A stretch of DNA of 64,000 nucleotides, taken from assembly GCA_963742405.1 (NCBI GenBank), contig CAVUMB010000005.1, positions 496,001 to 560,000 on the forward strand, written 5' to 3'. Both the position numbers and the translations under genes were made by a program. This DNA is from JAGVSR01 sp963742405. Lineage in GTDB: Bacteria; Pseudomonadota; Alphaproteobacteria; Rhizobiales; Hyphomicrobiaceae. Within the stretch, counting starts at the first letter, position 1. Each line of letters opens with the position of its first letter. Below, one piece after another: positions 29,396-37,693 of this stretch. The notes under the pieces were generated by a model that was not told where the DNA came from, made no database searches, and saw only the letters and a program-made list of their open reading frames with translations.

Positions 29396-29582
29396 CCAAT
29401 AACCGGCAGCCGATTAGCCAACAGCCGAAGACGCACGAGTGTCGACGACAAGCGCGGCTCGGCCAGGACCGGATCGTGGCGAAATGTGCTTAGGATCGGG
29501 TAAACTCGGGCCCGAACTGACCGGCGGCAGACCGCCGCGAGCCCTTGAGGCCGCCCACGCCCCCGCGTATAGGGAGCGCACC

Positions 29583-29672
29583 GGAGGGATGGTCGAGTGG
29601 TTTAAGGCACCGGTCTTGAAAACCGGCGTGGGTGCAAGCTCACCGTGGGTTCGAATCCCACTCCCTCCGCCA
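29583..29672 (+). tRNA. tRNA-Ser (anticodon TGA)
   Basis: 90 bases with an encoded CCA. Acceptor arms GGAGGGA (29583-29589) and TCCCTCC (29662-29668), discriminator G, CCA at 29670-29672. The anticodon loop is CTTGAAA with TGA; the long variable arm and the T arm with GGTTCGAATCC are present, as required for Ser. Confidence 0.97.
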
Positions 29673-29748
29673 GTATCCAGTATAGAGGACGTGCGCTCGC
29701 ACGTGAGGACGTGCACACCCTTCTCCAGGAACAAGCACGAGGTCCGTC

Positions 29749-30000
29749 ATGGTCCAAAAACAGATCTCGGATGGCGTCGTCCATGAGCTGCCGGCAGATT
29801 TTAAGAAAGCGCTTTCAAGCAACAAGAAAGCACTGGCGATTTGGGAAGATATAACGCCACTTGCCCGCAATGAATGGATATGTTGGGTCGAGACAGCCAA
29901 AAAAATAGAAACGAGAATCAAACGGATCGAATGGGGCACGGCCAACTTGGCAAGTGGTGAGCGCCGGCCTTGCTGTTGGCCCGGCTGCCCTCATCGCTAA
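29749..30000 (+). CDS. YdeI/OmpD-associated family small protein
   Basis: 83 residues. The stretch LPADFKKALSSNKKALAIWE, then TPLARNEWICWV, KKIETRIKRI and a terminal RRPCCWPGCPHR with Cys pairs matches the C-terminal part of YdeI/OmpD-associated proteins; short stand-alone versions are common in Hyphomicrobiales. Function unknown, once connected with bacteriocin protection. ATG follows GGTCC only weakly. Confidence 0.78.
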   Translation: MVQKQISDGVVHELPADFKKALSSNKKALAIWEDITPLARNEWICWVETAKKIETRIKRIEWGTANLASGERRPCCWPGCPHR

Positions 30001-30105
30001 GTGAAGCTGTGAAATCCGAGCCATCGCGGCGGCTCGACAACCTTCATCGATCTCCTTTGCCAGTTATCGCGAACATCCGCAGTTACGGTCGGGAGGGAAA
30101 TCTGC

Positions 30106-30423
30106 ATGCCTGTTGACTCCGCAGACGTTGTCCGCCGCGTCCATGCCGATCCCAACTTCCATGAACTCGTTCGGCGCCGGTCGCGCTTTGCTTGGCTTCT
30201 GACGGCGCTGATGGTCACTATCTATTTCGGCTTTATCCTGACCATCGCCTACTTCAAAAACGTCACGGCCCAATCGCTGGCCGGCGGCGTCACCACCGTG
30301 GGCATCGTTTTAGGTCTCGGCGTAATCATCTCCGCGTTCGTGCTCACCGGGATTTATGTCGCGCGCGCCAACGCCACTTTCGACGAACTCACCCGCAAGA
30401 TTGTCGATGGGCTCGCGAAATGA
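30106..30423 (+). CDS. DUF485 membrane protein (YjcH-like)
   Basis: 105 residues with two membrane helices. HELVRRRSRFAWLLTALMVTIYFGFI and the AFVLTGIYVARANATFDELTRKIV end match DUF485, which regularly precedes the acetate permease gene. GGGAGGGAAA upstream is a strong ribosome site. Overlaps actP by ATGA. Confidence 0.92.
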   Translation: MPVDSADVVRRVHADPNFHELVRRRSRFAWLLTALMVTIYFGFILTIAYFKNVTAQSLAGGVTTVGIVLGLGVIISAFVLTGIYVARANATFDELTRKIVDGLAK

Positions 30424-32126
30424 GATTCCGGCACGTCACCGTTACAGTTTTCGCCATGGCCATCGTCGCCGCCAGTGCGACATCGGCCACCGCCGACAGC
30501 ATCCAGGTCGCTGGCAAATCTTCGCTGAACTATGCCGCCATCGTCATGTTTCTCCTCTTTGTCGTGGCGACCCTCGGCATCACGAAATGGGCCGCCGGTC
30601 GCACGAAATCGACCTCCGACTTCTACGCGGCCGGAGGCGGCATCACCGGCTTTCAAAATGGTTTGGCGATCGCGGGTGATTATATGTCCGCCGCGTCGTT
30701 CCTCGGCATTTCCGGCCTCGTCTTCGCCAACGGTTTTGACGGCCTGATCTATTCCGTCGGCTGGCTTGTCGGCTGGCCGATCGTTTTGTTCCTGATCGCC
30801 GAACGCTTACGCAATCTCGGAAAATTCACTTTTGCCGACGTGGCCGCCTTCCGCTTGCAGCCGACGCCGATCCGCATCCTGTCTGCCGTCGGCACGCTGG
30901 TGGTGGTGGCTTTTTATCTGATCGCGCAGATGGTCGGTGCCGGCAAACTCATCCAGACGCTTTTCGGTCTCGAATATCTCTACGCCGTGGTCGTTGTCGG
31001 TGTCTTGATGATCATCTACGTGGCCTTCGGCGGCATGGTGGCGACGACCTGGGTGCAAATCATCAAGGCGTGTCTGCTTCTCGGCGGCGCCAGCGTGATG
31101 GCCCTGCTCGTACTCGCCCATTTCCACTTCTCACCTGAAGCGATGTTCAAGCGGGCGACCGAGATCCACCCCGGCGGCATCGCAATCATGCAGCCAGGCA
31201 CCCTCGTCAAAGATCCCATTTCGACCATCTCACTCGGATTGGCGCTGATGTTTGGCACCGCCGGCCTGCCCCATATCCTGATGCGCTTTTTCACCGTTGC
31301 CGACGCCAAGGCGGCCCGCAAATCCGTATTCTATGCCACCGGCTTCATTGGTTACTTCTACATCTTGACCTTCATCATTGGCTTCGGCGCCATCACCCTG
31401 CTGTTGCAGGATCCGGACTACTTCAAACTGGGTGCTATCCCTGCCGCCAATGGAAGCTATGCACCATCCGACATGATCGGGTCGGGCAACATGTCGGCGG
31501 TGCATTTGTCGAATGCCCTCGGCGGCTCTTTGTTCTTGGGGTTCATCTCAGCGGTTGCATTCGCGACCATCCTCGCCGTCGTCGCTGGGCTGACATTGGC
31601 CGGTGCGACGGCCATCAGCCACGACATTTACGCCTCGATCATTGCCCGTGGCCAGGCCAACGAATTCTACGAGATTCGCATTTCAAAAATCGCAGCCGTC
31701 GCGATCGGAATCTTGGCAATTTTTCTCGGCTACATTTTTGAAAATCAGAACGTGGCTTTCATGGTCGGATTGGCATTCGCCATCGCGGCGAGCTGCAATT
31801 TTCCAGTTCTCGCCATGAGCATCTTTTGGCAAGGCACCACCACGCGCGGCGCCACGATCGGCGGCTTCCTTGGGCTGCTCAGTGCGACAGCCATGGTTGT
31901 CCTGAGCCCGTCGGTATGGGAAAAAACACTTCACCACGCACCAGGCTCGGCCCTCTTCCCCTACGACAATCCTGCACTCTTCTCGATGAGCTTGGCATTC
32001 TTCGCCATTTGGCTCTTTTCAATCACGGACCGCTCAACAACCGCGGACGCAGAACGCGCCGCCTTCGATGCGCAGTATGTCCGGTCTGAAACGGGCATAG
32101 GATCCGCCGGTGTCGGCCATCACTGA
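30420..32126 (+). CDS. actP: Cation/acetate symporter ActP (SSS family)
   Basis: 568 residues. Signal-like first segment, then 13 hydrophobic segments. SSS signature GDYMSAASFLGISGLVF and the loop LPHILMRFFTVADAKAARKS are typical of ActP. Takes up acetate and other short carboxylates with a cation. Together with DUF485 it forms the standard operon; acs is not in this window. Confidence 0.95.
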   Translation: MRFRHVTVTVFAMAIVAASATSATADSIQVAGKSSLNYAAIVMFLLFVVATLGITKWAAGRTKSTSDFYAAGGGITGFQNGLAIAGDYMSAASFLGISGLVFANGFDGLIYSVGWLVGWPIVLFLIAERLRNLGKFTFADVAAFRLQPTPIRILSAVGTLVVVAFYLIAQMVGAGKLIQTLFGLEYLYAVVVVGVLMIIYVAFGGMVATTWVQIIKACLLLGGASVMALLVLAHFHFSPEAMFKRATEIHPGGIAIMQPGTLVKDPISTISLGLALMFGTAGLPHILMRFFTVADAKAARKSVFYATGFIGYFYILTFIIGFGAITLLLQDPDYFKLGAIPAANGSYAPSDMIGSGNMSAVHLSNALGGSLFLGFISAVAFATILAVVAGLTLAGATAISHDIYASIIARGQANEFYEIRISKIAAVAIGILAIFLGYIFENQNVAFMVGLAFAIAASCNFPVLAMSIFWQGTTTRGATIGGFLGLLSATAMVVLSPSVWEKTLHHAPGSALFPYDNPALFSMSLAFFAIWLFSITDRSTTADAERAAFDAQYVRSETGIGSAGVGHH

Positions 32127-32134
32127 AGCGAAGT

Positions 32135-32156
32135 CGGCGATGCATCCGCATCGCCG
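32135..32156. terminator. Hairpin between converging actP and the 32.2 kb gene
   Basis: Perfect nine-base stem CGGCGATGC/GCATCGCCG with loop ATCC. No T-run on either side, so termination efficiency is uncertain. Confidence 0.5.
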
Positions 32157-32170
32157 CACTCGAATGTGGA

Positions 32171-32449
32171 TTACCAGCGCCGCCGGTCCATTTTCCACAA
32201 CGCGCCGATGACAAGACTGGCTGCGGCAACCGCTGCCAGGGTCAGCATTGGCTGATCCCGCATTGTGCGATCCACAGCCGACATCGCCCGCTGCCCTTGC
32301 TCCGCGGCATTGCGGGCAAATGTTTCCGCGCTGTCGTATGCTTGGTCCATCTGCCGTCCGGCAGCGTCGCCAAACTGAGCTGCGCGTTCGCTCATATCGC
32401 CGGACGAACTGCCATACTTTCCCGTACCCATACCTATAATCCTTCTCAT
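32171..32449 (-). CDS. Small membrane-anchored stress protein (ElaB/YqjD-like layout)
   Basis: 92 residues; MGTGKYGSS at 32431 is an alternative start. A charged amphipathic stretch with Ala/Gln/Glu is followed by RDQPMLTLAAVAAASLVIGALWKMDRRRW, a single C-terminal membrane helix, as in ElaB/YqjD/DUF883 proteins. An EcfG-type promoter on the minus strand (32523-32547) stands 74 bases upstream, so it is probably part of the general stress regulon. Confidence 0.72.
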   Translation of the reverse strand: MRRIIGMGTGKYGSSSGDMSERAAQFGDAAGRQMDQAYDSAETFARNAAEQGQRAMSAVDRTMRDQPMLTLAAVAAASLVIGALWKMDRRRW

Positions 32450-32522
32450 GAACTAGAAATCTCACTCGAACTTCAGCGCGGCGCGTTTCAGCGCCTGGTC
32501 CACTCAAGTTCGGTGAGGGTTC

Positions 32523-32547
32523 AACGGCCAAACGGCCGTTACGTTCC
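32523..32547 (-). promoter_or_regulatory. EcfG-type promoter, perfect match, for the 32.2 kb gene
   Basis: Minus strand GGAAC (32547-32543), 16-base spacer, CGTT (32526-32523). Its -35 box lies nine bases from the -35 box of the diverging promoter at 32557. Confidence 0.8.
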
Positions 32548-32556
32548 AATTCGTCA

Positions 32557-32581
32557 GGAACGCCAGTGCAGCGTCAGCGTT
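32557..32581 (+). promoter_or_regulatory. EcfG-type promoter, perfect match, for the DUF421 gene
   Basis: GGAAC (32557-32561), 16-base spacer, CGTT (32578-32581). It excludes an in-frame start at 32566, which would lie inside the promoter. Confidence 0.8.
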
Positions 32582-32619
32582 GCACCCTTATGCAACCGGC
32601 GGTCATCGCTTTGGATGAA

Positions 32620-33129
32620 ATGAATTGGCGCGCGATCTTCGAACCGTCGCTCGCGATTGGCGAACTGGTCGTACGCGGCTCCCTGATTTACCTCAGCCTA
32701 TTTTTCATCATTCGACTAATAGCTCGACGGCAGACAGGATCGTTGGGTACGGCCGATCTATTGGTCATCGTTGTGATTGCGGATGCGGCCCAGAATGGCT
32801 TCGGCAAGGAATATACCTCCGTGACCGAGGCGGTGGTTCTTGTGCTCACGATCGTCGCTTGGGACTACCTGATTGACTGGCTCGCATGGAAATCACCCGT
32901 ATTGCGCCGGTGGCTGATAGCCCCTCCACTGACGGTCGTTATCGATGGGCGATATAACGAACCCAACATGCGCCGAGAAATGATTTCGCGTGATGAACTC
33001 GATGCTCAGATCCGATTAGCGGGCATAGATGATATTGCCGAAATAAAAATTGCCCGCCTCGAAGGCGATGGACGACTAAGCGTTATCAAAAAGATGGGGA
33101 GCGCTGGCCAATCGACCAACGCTCCCTGA
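32620..33129 (+). CDS. DUF421 (YetF-like) membrane protein
   Basis: 169 residues from ATG 32620; ATG 32590 is a possible alternative, while anything earlier falls inside the EcfG promoter. Two or three membrane helices, then a cytoplasmic domain starting VVIDGRYNEPNMRREMISRDELDAQIRLAGIDDIAEIKIARLE, the diagnostic DUF421 block. Function unknown; members are often found in EcfG regulons. Confidence 0.88.
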   Translation: MNWRAIFEPSLAIGELVVRGSLIYLSLFFIIRLIARRQTGSLGTADLLVIVVIADAAQNGFGKEYTSVTEAVVLVLTIVAWDYLIDWLAWKSPVLRRWLIAPPLTVVIDGRYNEPNMRREMISRDELDAQIRLAGIDDIAEIKIARLEGDGRLSVIKKMGSAGQSTNAP

Positions 33130-33149
33130 AGTCCCACGCTTAGCTTAGC

Positions 33150-33530
33150 TTAGCGCGACGGCGTGGATGTACCGGACGACGTTCCTGACGTGGTCCCCGA
33201 CGAATTGCCCGTGGCACCGTCCATGGAGTTGGCCGTGCCGTTGCCATCGCGATCAATACGGCTTTCCGGCCGGGTTACAGCGCCCGGTGCCGCATTACCC
33301 GATGGATTGTACGCGCTTCCGCTCGATCCTGGAGACTGGGTCGGACTTCCCGGCCGCGCCGTCGAACCTGCGCCCATTCCCGTCGAGCCGGCGCCCGGAG
33401 ATGCTCCAGCACCGCTGCTACCCGCTGATCCACCGGCACCTCCACCAGATCCGCTGCCGCCGCCACTGCCGGCGAACGCCGCGGTCGACATAACAATCAA
33501 CGCGCCTGTCAGCATTGTTTTGAGTTTCAT
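33150..33530 (-). CDS. Secreted Gly/Ser-rich protein
   Basis: 126 residues. Clear signal peptide (MKLKTMLTGALIVMSTAAFA), then a very Gly/Ser/Ala/Pro-rich mature part with no stable fold and an acidic patch DRDGNGTANSMDG. A minus-strand EcfG-like promoter lies 36 bases upstream. Function unknown; similar low-complexity secreted proteins occur elsewhere in this island. Confidence 0.7.
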   Translation of the reverse strand: MKLKTMLTGALIVMSTAAFAGSGGGSGSGGGAGGSAGSSGAGASPGAGSTGMGAGSTARPGSPTQSPGSSGSAYNPSGNAAPGAVTRPESRIDRDGNGTANSMDGATGNSSGTTSGTSSGTSTPSR

Positions 33531-33565
33531 CTCGGTTCATGTCCTCTGTTGTTGAAGTTGGATTG

Positions 33566-33590
33566 AACCGGCTCAGCAACCGTTGGTTCC
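33566..33590 (-). promoter_or_regulatory. EcfG-type promoter (GGTT variant) for the Gly/Ser-rich protein
   Basis: Minus strand GGAAC (33590-33586), 16-base spacer, GGTT (33569-33566). The first -10 base differs from CGTT. A second minus-strand match with GGTT overlaps the plus promoter at 33634. Confidence 0.55.
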
Positions 33591-33633
33591 CCATGCTGCG
33601 AATTCGCGGCCTAGCGCGCTCGACGTTCACGCG

Positions 33634-33658
33634 GGAACCCCGCGATCAAATTCGCGTT
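33634..33658 (+). promoter_or_regulatory. EcfG-type promoter, perfect match, for the PNPOx-like gene
   Basis: GGAAC (33634-33638), 16-base spacer, CGTT (33655-33658). Followed by AAGGAT and a TTG start at 33704. Read on the other strand the same segment is GGAAC-N16-GGTT, so it may work in both directions. Confidence 0.8.
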
Positions 33659-33703
33659 CCCGCTCTGCAGCAAGCGGAGCTTGCAAAACAAAGGATCAGA
33701 AAA

Positions 33704-34195
33704 TTGGCCGAAGATCTGGATAACAATGTTGCGCGCGATAAGCTGTGGAACCTGGTTGAAAAATTTCACGCCACGATCCTTGTGACGCGGGGGCCGGATG
33801 GGCGATTAAGCGGTCGTCCGATGACGCCCTTGGTGCGCAGGAACGACAGTATTATTTATGTTCTGGCTGAGCAGGGAACTGAAGGTGTTACGGCAATTGA
33901 ACATGATCCAACGGCGCTGCTGACCTTCGCCGATGGCAAGCGCTACGTCTCGATATCCGTGCGCGCTGCCATTTCAACAGATCGGTCACTGATCGCCGAA
34001 TTGTGGAATCCAGGAGCCCAGGCGTTTTGGCCGAATGGTCCGTCTCAACCGGGCATTTGCGCGCTCGTGTTGCAACCGCTCGTTGGCGAATATTGGGACG
34101 GAGATAATTCAATATCAGCCGTAGTGCAGATGTTGGTCGCGAATGTAACAGGCAAGCAGCCCGATCTTGGCGACCATGGCGAAGTCCGCCTTTAA
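33704..34195 (+). CDS. General stress protein, pyridoxamine-5'-phosphate-oxidase-like fold (GSP26 type)
   Basis: 163 residues from TTG 33704. That start is set by the AAGGAT ribosome site (33691-33696) and by the EcfG promoter just upstream; readings from 33539 or 33593 would be translated through the promoter. NNVARDKLWNLVEKFHATILVTRGPDGRLSGRPM and SVRAAISTDRSLIAELWNPGAQAFWPNG are typical of the flavin-reductase-like general stress protein 26 family. Likely binds a flavin or other cofactor; role unknown. The next gene follows after 36 bases. Confidence 0.85.
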   Translation: MAEDLDNNVARDKLWNLVEKFHATILVTRGPDGRLSGRPMTPLVRRNDSIIYVLAEQGTEGVTAIEHDPTALLTFADGKRYVSISVRAAISTDRSLIAELWNPGAQAFWPNGPSQPGICALVLQPLVGEYWDGDNSISAVVQMLVANVTGKQPDLGDHGEVRL

Positions 34196-34231
34196 TTCCT
34201 TTTCATCGACCAGCGACAAGCGAGCTTGAAC

Positions 34232-35569
34232 ATGTCTGATCGAACATCCCTCCACTTATGCGTCGGTATCCTTTCACTCGCTCTCACGGGTTGCGGAGAA
34301 GAGAGCACATTGCCGAAAGGGGCAGACACTGGAAAAACTCCGGTCATCGCCAAACCGGTCGAAGGCTCAATCCCCACCGTCAATATTGCACCCGCCAAGG
34401 GTTGGTCCTCGGATCAGGGCCCCGCAGCCGCCCCGGGATTGACCGTCGCCGCGTTTGCCCGCGATCTCAATCATCCGCGATCGATCCTGATCTTGCCGAA
34501 TGGCGACGTCCTCGTAGCTGAGAGCAACGCTCCGCCAAAACAACAAAGCACGGGCCTTAAGGGTCTCGTGATGCAATTCGTGATGTGGCGGGCGGGTGCT
34601 GGTGTCGAAAGCCCAAATCGGGTCGTACTGTTACGCGACACGAATGGCGATGGCACCGCGGACTTGAAAACCAATTACATAGAAGGCCTTTTCTCGCCGT
34701 TCGGTATGGCGCTGGTCGGCGATAGGCTTTACGTGGCCAACGCCGACAGCGTTTTGGCCTTTCCATATGTGGAAGGGGCCGACAAGATAACTGCAAAGCC
34801 GGAGAAAATCGTTGACCTTCCTGGCGGCCCTCTGAATCACCATTGGACTAAGAGCCTGATCGCGAGCGAAGACGGCCGCACGCTCTACGTCGGTGTCGGC
34901 TCGAATAGCAACGTCGGTGAAAACGGCTTGAACATGGAGCAGGATCGCGCCGCTATCCTGTCCGTCGATATTGCCGGCAAGATTTATCAGCCGTTTGCCA
35001 CCGGCTTGCGAAACCCGGTTGGTATGGCGTGGGAACCGACCACAAAAGCGCTTTGGACGGTCGTCAATGAACGCGATGAAATCGGCTCGGATCTCGTCCC
35101 CGACTATCTGACGGAAGTAAAACAAGGCGCATTTTACGGCTGGCCATACAGCTACTATGGAAGCCACGTCGACGAACGAGTTTCCCCGCAGCGGCCTGAC
35201 TTGATCGCTAAGGCTTTGGCTCCTGACTATGCTCTGGGCGCACACACGGCCTCCTTGGGTCTGGCCTTTAACCAGCGCAGTGTCGGTTGGCCGACCGAGT
35301 TCACCAATGGCGCCTTCATCGCTCAGCATGGCTCCTGGAATCGCAATCCGCCGTCTGGCTACAAAGTCGTATTTGTTCCATTCGAGAGCGGCAAGCCGAA
35401 CGGTGAAATGCGCGACGTGCTGACAGGTTTCTTGAGCTCCAACGGCGATGCCTTTGGCCGACCCGTTAGTGTCGCATTCGACAAGTCGAACGCCCTTCTT
35501 GTCACCGATGATGTCGGGAATGCAATTTGGCGCGTAACCGCCCAGCCTGCACAGGCCAACGCCCGATAA
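34232..35569 (+). CDS. PQQ-dependent sugar (sorbosone) dehydrogenase family lipoprotein
   Basis: 445 residues. Lipoprotein signal with lipobox LALTGC near residue 16, then a six-bladed beta-propeller. Diagnostic blocks are NHPRSILILPNGDVLVAESNAPP, GGPLNHHWTKSLIASEDGRTLYVGVGSNSNVGE, TGLRNPVGMAWEP and YGWPYSYYGSHVDERV. Periplasmic oxidation of a sugar or polyol is likely, given PQQ supply. It probably shares the EcfG promoter of the preceding stress gene. Confidence 0.88.
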   Translation: MSDRTSLHLCVGILSLALTGCGEESTLPKGADTGKTPVIAKPVEGSIPTVNIAPAKGWSSDQGPAAAPGLTVAAFARDLNHPRSILILPNGDVLVAESNAPPKQQSTGLKGLVMQFVMWRAGAGVESPNRVVLLRDTNGDGTADLKTNYIEGLFSPFGMALVGDRLYVANADSVLAFPYVEGADKITAKPEKIVDLPGGPLNHHWTKSLIASEDGRTLYVGVGSNSNVGENGLNMEQDRAAILSVDIAGKIYQPFATGLRNPVGMAWEPTTKALWTVVNERDEIGSDLVPDYLTEVKQGAFYGWPYSYYGSHVDERVSPQRPDLIAKALAPDYALGAHTASLGLAFNQRSVGWPTEFTNGAFIAQHGSWNRNPPSGYKVVFVPFESGKPNGEMRDVLTGFLSSNGDAFGRPVSVAFDKSNALLVTDDVGNAIWRVTAQPAQANAR

Positions 35570-35597
35570 ACTGCCCTGCCGAGAACGAACAAAGGAG

Positions 35598-35617
35598 GGG
35601 CCGCATCACTGCGGCCC
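35598..35617. terminator. Hairpin between converging genes
   Basis: Stem GGGCCGCA/TGCGGCCC with loop TCAC, 29 bases after the dehydrogenase stop and before the end of the DUF1236 gene on the other strand. Weak pyrimidine tail only. Confidence 0.65.
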
Positions 35618-35632
35618 TTCCCCTGTCTGCTG

Positions 35633-36793
35633 TTAGTCCCCGATTACGTAGACAACTTGCCGATTGTCGGGAGCAACGATCGCGATTTCATCTTCAATCC
35701 GAACAAAACGATACGCGCGCACGCTTGGAACCCGCTCCACAACAGGAGCAGGAAAATCCTCGAACGCGAATTGGTCGGGGAGATCGATGCCAACTTCAAG
35801 ATCGCCGTCATAGTCGAACCTCCGGCCACCGCTGCTCACTTCGCTGCGAATGATCTCGATTTGATCGTTTGTAAGCTCCAGTCGGGCCCGATCGCCGCCA
35901 GATCGATATGCGTACTCGCCCCTTCCGGAGCCACCGCGGTTGATCACGTCAACGATCACGTACGTTTCGGGATCAATGATGCAGTAATCATCACCGACGA
36001 CAACATACCGATAGCCACGATATGCTGGAGCCAATTCAACGATATCCGACGGCAGATCGTACACCTCAATGCGTCGCGGTAGCCTCGTGCCTATATTGAC
36101 CCGGATGTTGACGTCGTTGGCACGGCGAACATTACCTTGAAATGCTTTTTCACGTAACCGATCCCGATCCTTCTGATCGACCTTAGCGCGAACCTGCTCG
36201 GCCTTCTGGCGATCCTCAGGCTTTACATCACCAGCAGCCTGATCGGCGTTTCGATCGCGGTCTTTGGCATTATCCGAACGGTCCTTGGCTTGATCACCAG
36301 AGCGCTGCTGGTCGCGGTCGCCTGCCGTCTTTGCCCGCTCGCCGTCATTCTTTTGGCCACGATTATCAGCCGCGCCACTCTTGCCCTGCTTGGTGTCATC
36401 AGACCCGGCACGGTCATCATTGTCCCGACGTCCGCGGGCATTTTCACCACCAGACTCCGCGTCCTTGGCACTCTGCCGGGTCTTGGTGTCATCTTCACCC
36501 GCCCGTTCGGCCTTCGAGCCTGCCTTCTCATTATTATTTTTTCTGCTCTCCGAACGCCGCGCGTCTCCGTCGGATTTATTCTGGTCGGCGCGTTCTTGGC
36601 CGCGCTGACCAGCTCTCTCGCTTCTGTTGTCGCCGCTCCGCTCAAGCCCACGCTCGGATCCACCGGCGTTTGGTGAAGTCTTGTCAGCGGCCGAAGCACC
36701 ACCGCGATCTTCTTTGGGTTGTTGAGCGATAACGACCGGCGACATAAGCACAAGAGCGGCTAAGCTCGTCGCACATTTTACACCGAATTTCAT
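35633..36793 (-). CDS. Secreted DUF1236 protein with charged low-complexity middle
   Basis: 386 residues from ATG 36793, placed eight bases after AGGAG; ATG 36799 is too close to that site. Signal peptide MKFGVKCATSLAALVLMSPVVIAQ, then about 170 residues very rich in Asp/Arg/Lys/Gln/Gly (heptad-like DRDQQRSGDQAKDRSDNAKD), then two repeats of the DUF1236 module with DIVELAPAYRGYRYVVVGDDYCIIDPETYVIVDVI and RVPSVRAYRFVRIEDEIAIVAPDNRQVVYVI. Role unknown; a periplasmic stress or envelope function is inferred from a perfect EcfG promoter. Confidence 0.85.
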   Translation of the reverse strand: MKFGVKCATSLAALVLMSPVVIAQQPKEDRGGASAADKTSPNAGGSERGLERSGDNRSERAGQRGQERADQNKSDGDARRSESRKNNNEKAGSKAERAGEDDTKTRQSAKDAESGGENARGRRDNDDRAGSDDTKQGKSGAADNRGQKNDGERAKTAGDRDQQRSGDQAKDRSDNAKDRDRNADQAAGDVKPEDRQKAEQVRAKVDQKDRDRLREKAFQGNVRRANDVNIRVNIGTRLPRRIEVYDLPSDIVELAPAYRGYRYVVVGDDYCIIDPETYVIVDVINRGGSGRGEYAYRSGGDRARLELTNDQIEIIRSEVSSGGRRFDYDGDLEVGIDLPDQFAFEDFPAPVVERVPSVRAYRFVRIEDEIAIVAPDNRQVVYVIGD

Positions 36794-36828
36794 GGTCATT
36801 TCTCCTAGCTGGCCCGACGTTGCACTCA

Positions 36829-36853
36829 AACGTCAACTGTCCAGCTAAGTTCC
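36829..36853 (-). promoter_or_regulatory. EcfG-type promoter, perfect match, for the DUF1236 gene
   Basis: Minus strand GGAAC (36853-36849), 16-base spacer, CGTT (36832-36829), 36 bases upstream of the start codon. Confidence 0.8.
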
Positions 36854-36924
36854 GCATAAACTGCCGCAGCACTTCTGCCCAAGCTCCACTCATCACGACT
36901 GCAAACCGCTTTTCAACTCGGAGT

Positions 36925-36950
36925 GGAACAAACTCGTGCATTCCCTGGTT
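36925..36950 (+). promoter_or_regulatory. EcfG-type promoter (N17, GGTT variant) for the KGG protein
   Basis: GGAAC (36925-36929), 17-base spacer, GGTT (36947-36950), 58 bases before the start at 37009. Confidence 0.55.
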
Positions 36951-37008
36951 CATTTGCACGAATTCCAAATCAGAGTTCGCACACATTCGCAATTGCGGGA
37001 GAAGTGTA

Positions 37009-37338
37009 ATGGCTGACAAGAACCAGCGCTCAGGGTCATCCGCAAGGGGATTCGCTGCGATGGACGAGAACAAGCAGCGTGAAATCGCGCGCAAGGGTGG
37101 CGAGAGCGTACCAGCCGACAAGCGAAGCTTTTCTCAAAACCACGGTCTGGCCGCACAGGCGGGACGCAAAGGTGGGCAGAGCGTCGCGGCTGAGGATCGA
37201 AGCTTTTCCAAAGACCGTGAACTAGCGGCGGAAGCGGGCAGAAAGGGCGGACAGGAAAGCGGCCGCGGCAATTCATCGGCGGGTCGAACGCCGACGACCG
37301 GTCGGCCGGTACGCGGCGGCGACGACGACAATCAATAA
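37009..37338 (+). CDS. KGG/Con-10-repeat general stress protein
   Basis: 109 residues from ATG 37009, preceded by GGGAGAAG. Three KGG modules: GFAAMDENKQREIARKGGES, then ...GLAAQAGRKGGQS and ...ELAAEAGRKGGQE, typical of Con-10/GsiB-like hydrophilic stress proteins (PF10685). Highly hydrophilic, no signal peptide. Such proteins accumulate on drying and in stationary phase. Confidence 0.9.
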   Translation: MADKNQRSGSSARGFAAMDENKQREIARKGGESVPADKRSFSQNHGLAAQAGRKGGQSVAAEDRSFSKDRELAAEAGRKGGQESGRGNSSAGRTPTTGRPVRGGDDDNQ

Positions 37339-37388
37339 ATCGGCCTATCTGCGTGCCGCTCGCGAGGCACGCAGATCCATGACCTAAA

Positions 37389-37619
37389 CTATGGCGCGAC
37401 CGCGGGCGGGGAATTTTGCTGCGGCGTGCTCTGACCAGCGGTCGGTTCAGCGCCCCTGTTCTCGCTGTGCGGCGTAGAGAGGAAGAAGAAATATAGCCCC
37501 GCGAAAATGATCGCAATGAGAACCATTGACGTCGCCAGAACGCGAATATTCATTTTCTCTTTCGTCCCTTGGCGGACTGATACCTTTTCTTTGTTCTGTC
37601 GGGGATCTTGCGTTGTCAT
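37389..37619 (-). CDS. Small single-span membrane protein
   Basis: 76 residues; ATG 37553 is an alternative start just before the hydrophobic part. One membrane helix (VLATSMVLIAIIFAGLYFFFL) and a Pro/Gln-rich tail outside. No EcfG motif found upstream, although it sits between two stress genes. No family recognised. Confidence 0.6.
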   Translation of the reverse strand: MTTQDPRQNKEKVSVRQGTKEKMNIRVLATSMVLIAIIFAGLYFFFLSTPHSENRGAEPTAGQSTPQQNSPPAVAP

Positions 37620-37693
37620 CAGGCGTCGCCTCTAATGTTCTCACGAGATGAAAGAACGCTGCCCGCGACGTTGAGTTTCATTCCACTATAGGG

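Noticed and set aside
29583..29750. tRNA-Ser as attachment site of an integrated element
   Set aside because: No integrase, no repeated tRNA 3' end downstream, and the flanking genes are ordinary chromosomal genes.
36290..36676. Hydrophobic plus-strand frame opposite DUF1236, looking like a membrane protein
   Set aside because: Complement of the Asp/Lys/Arg/Gln-rich segment of DUF1236 gives Val/Leu/Ile-rich nonsense; no ribosome site.
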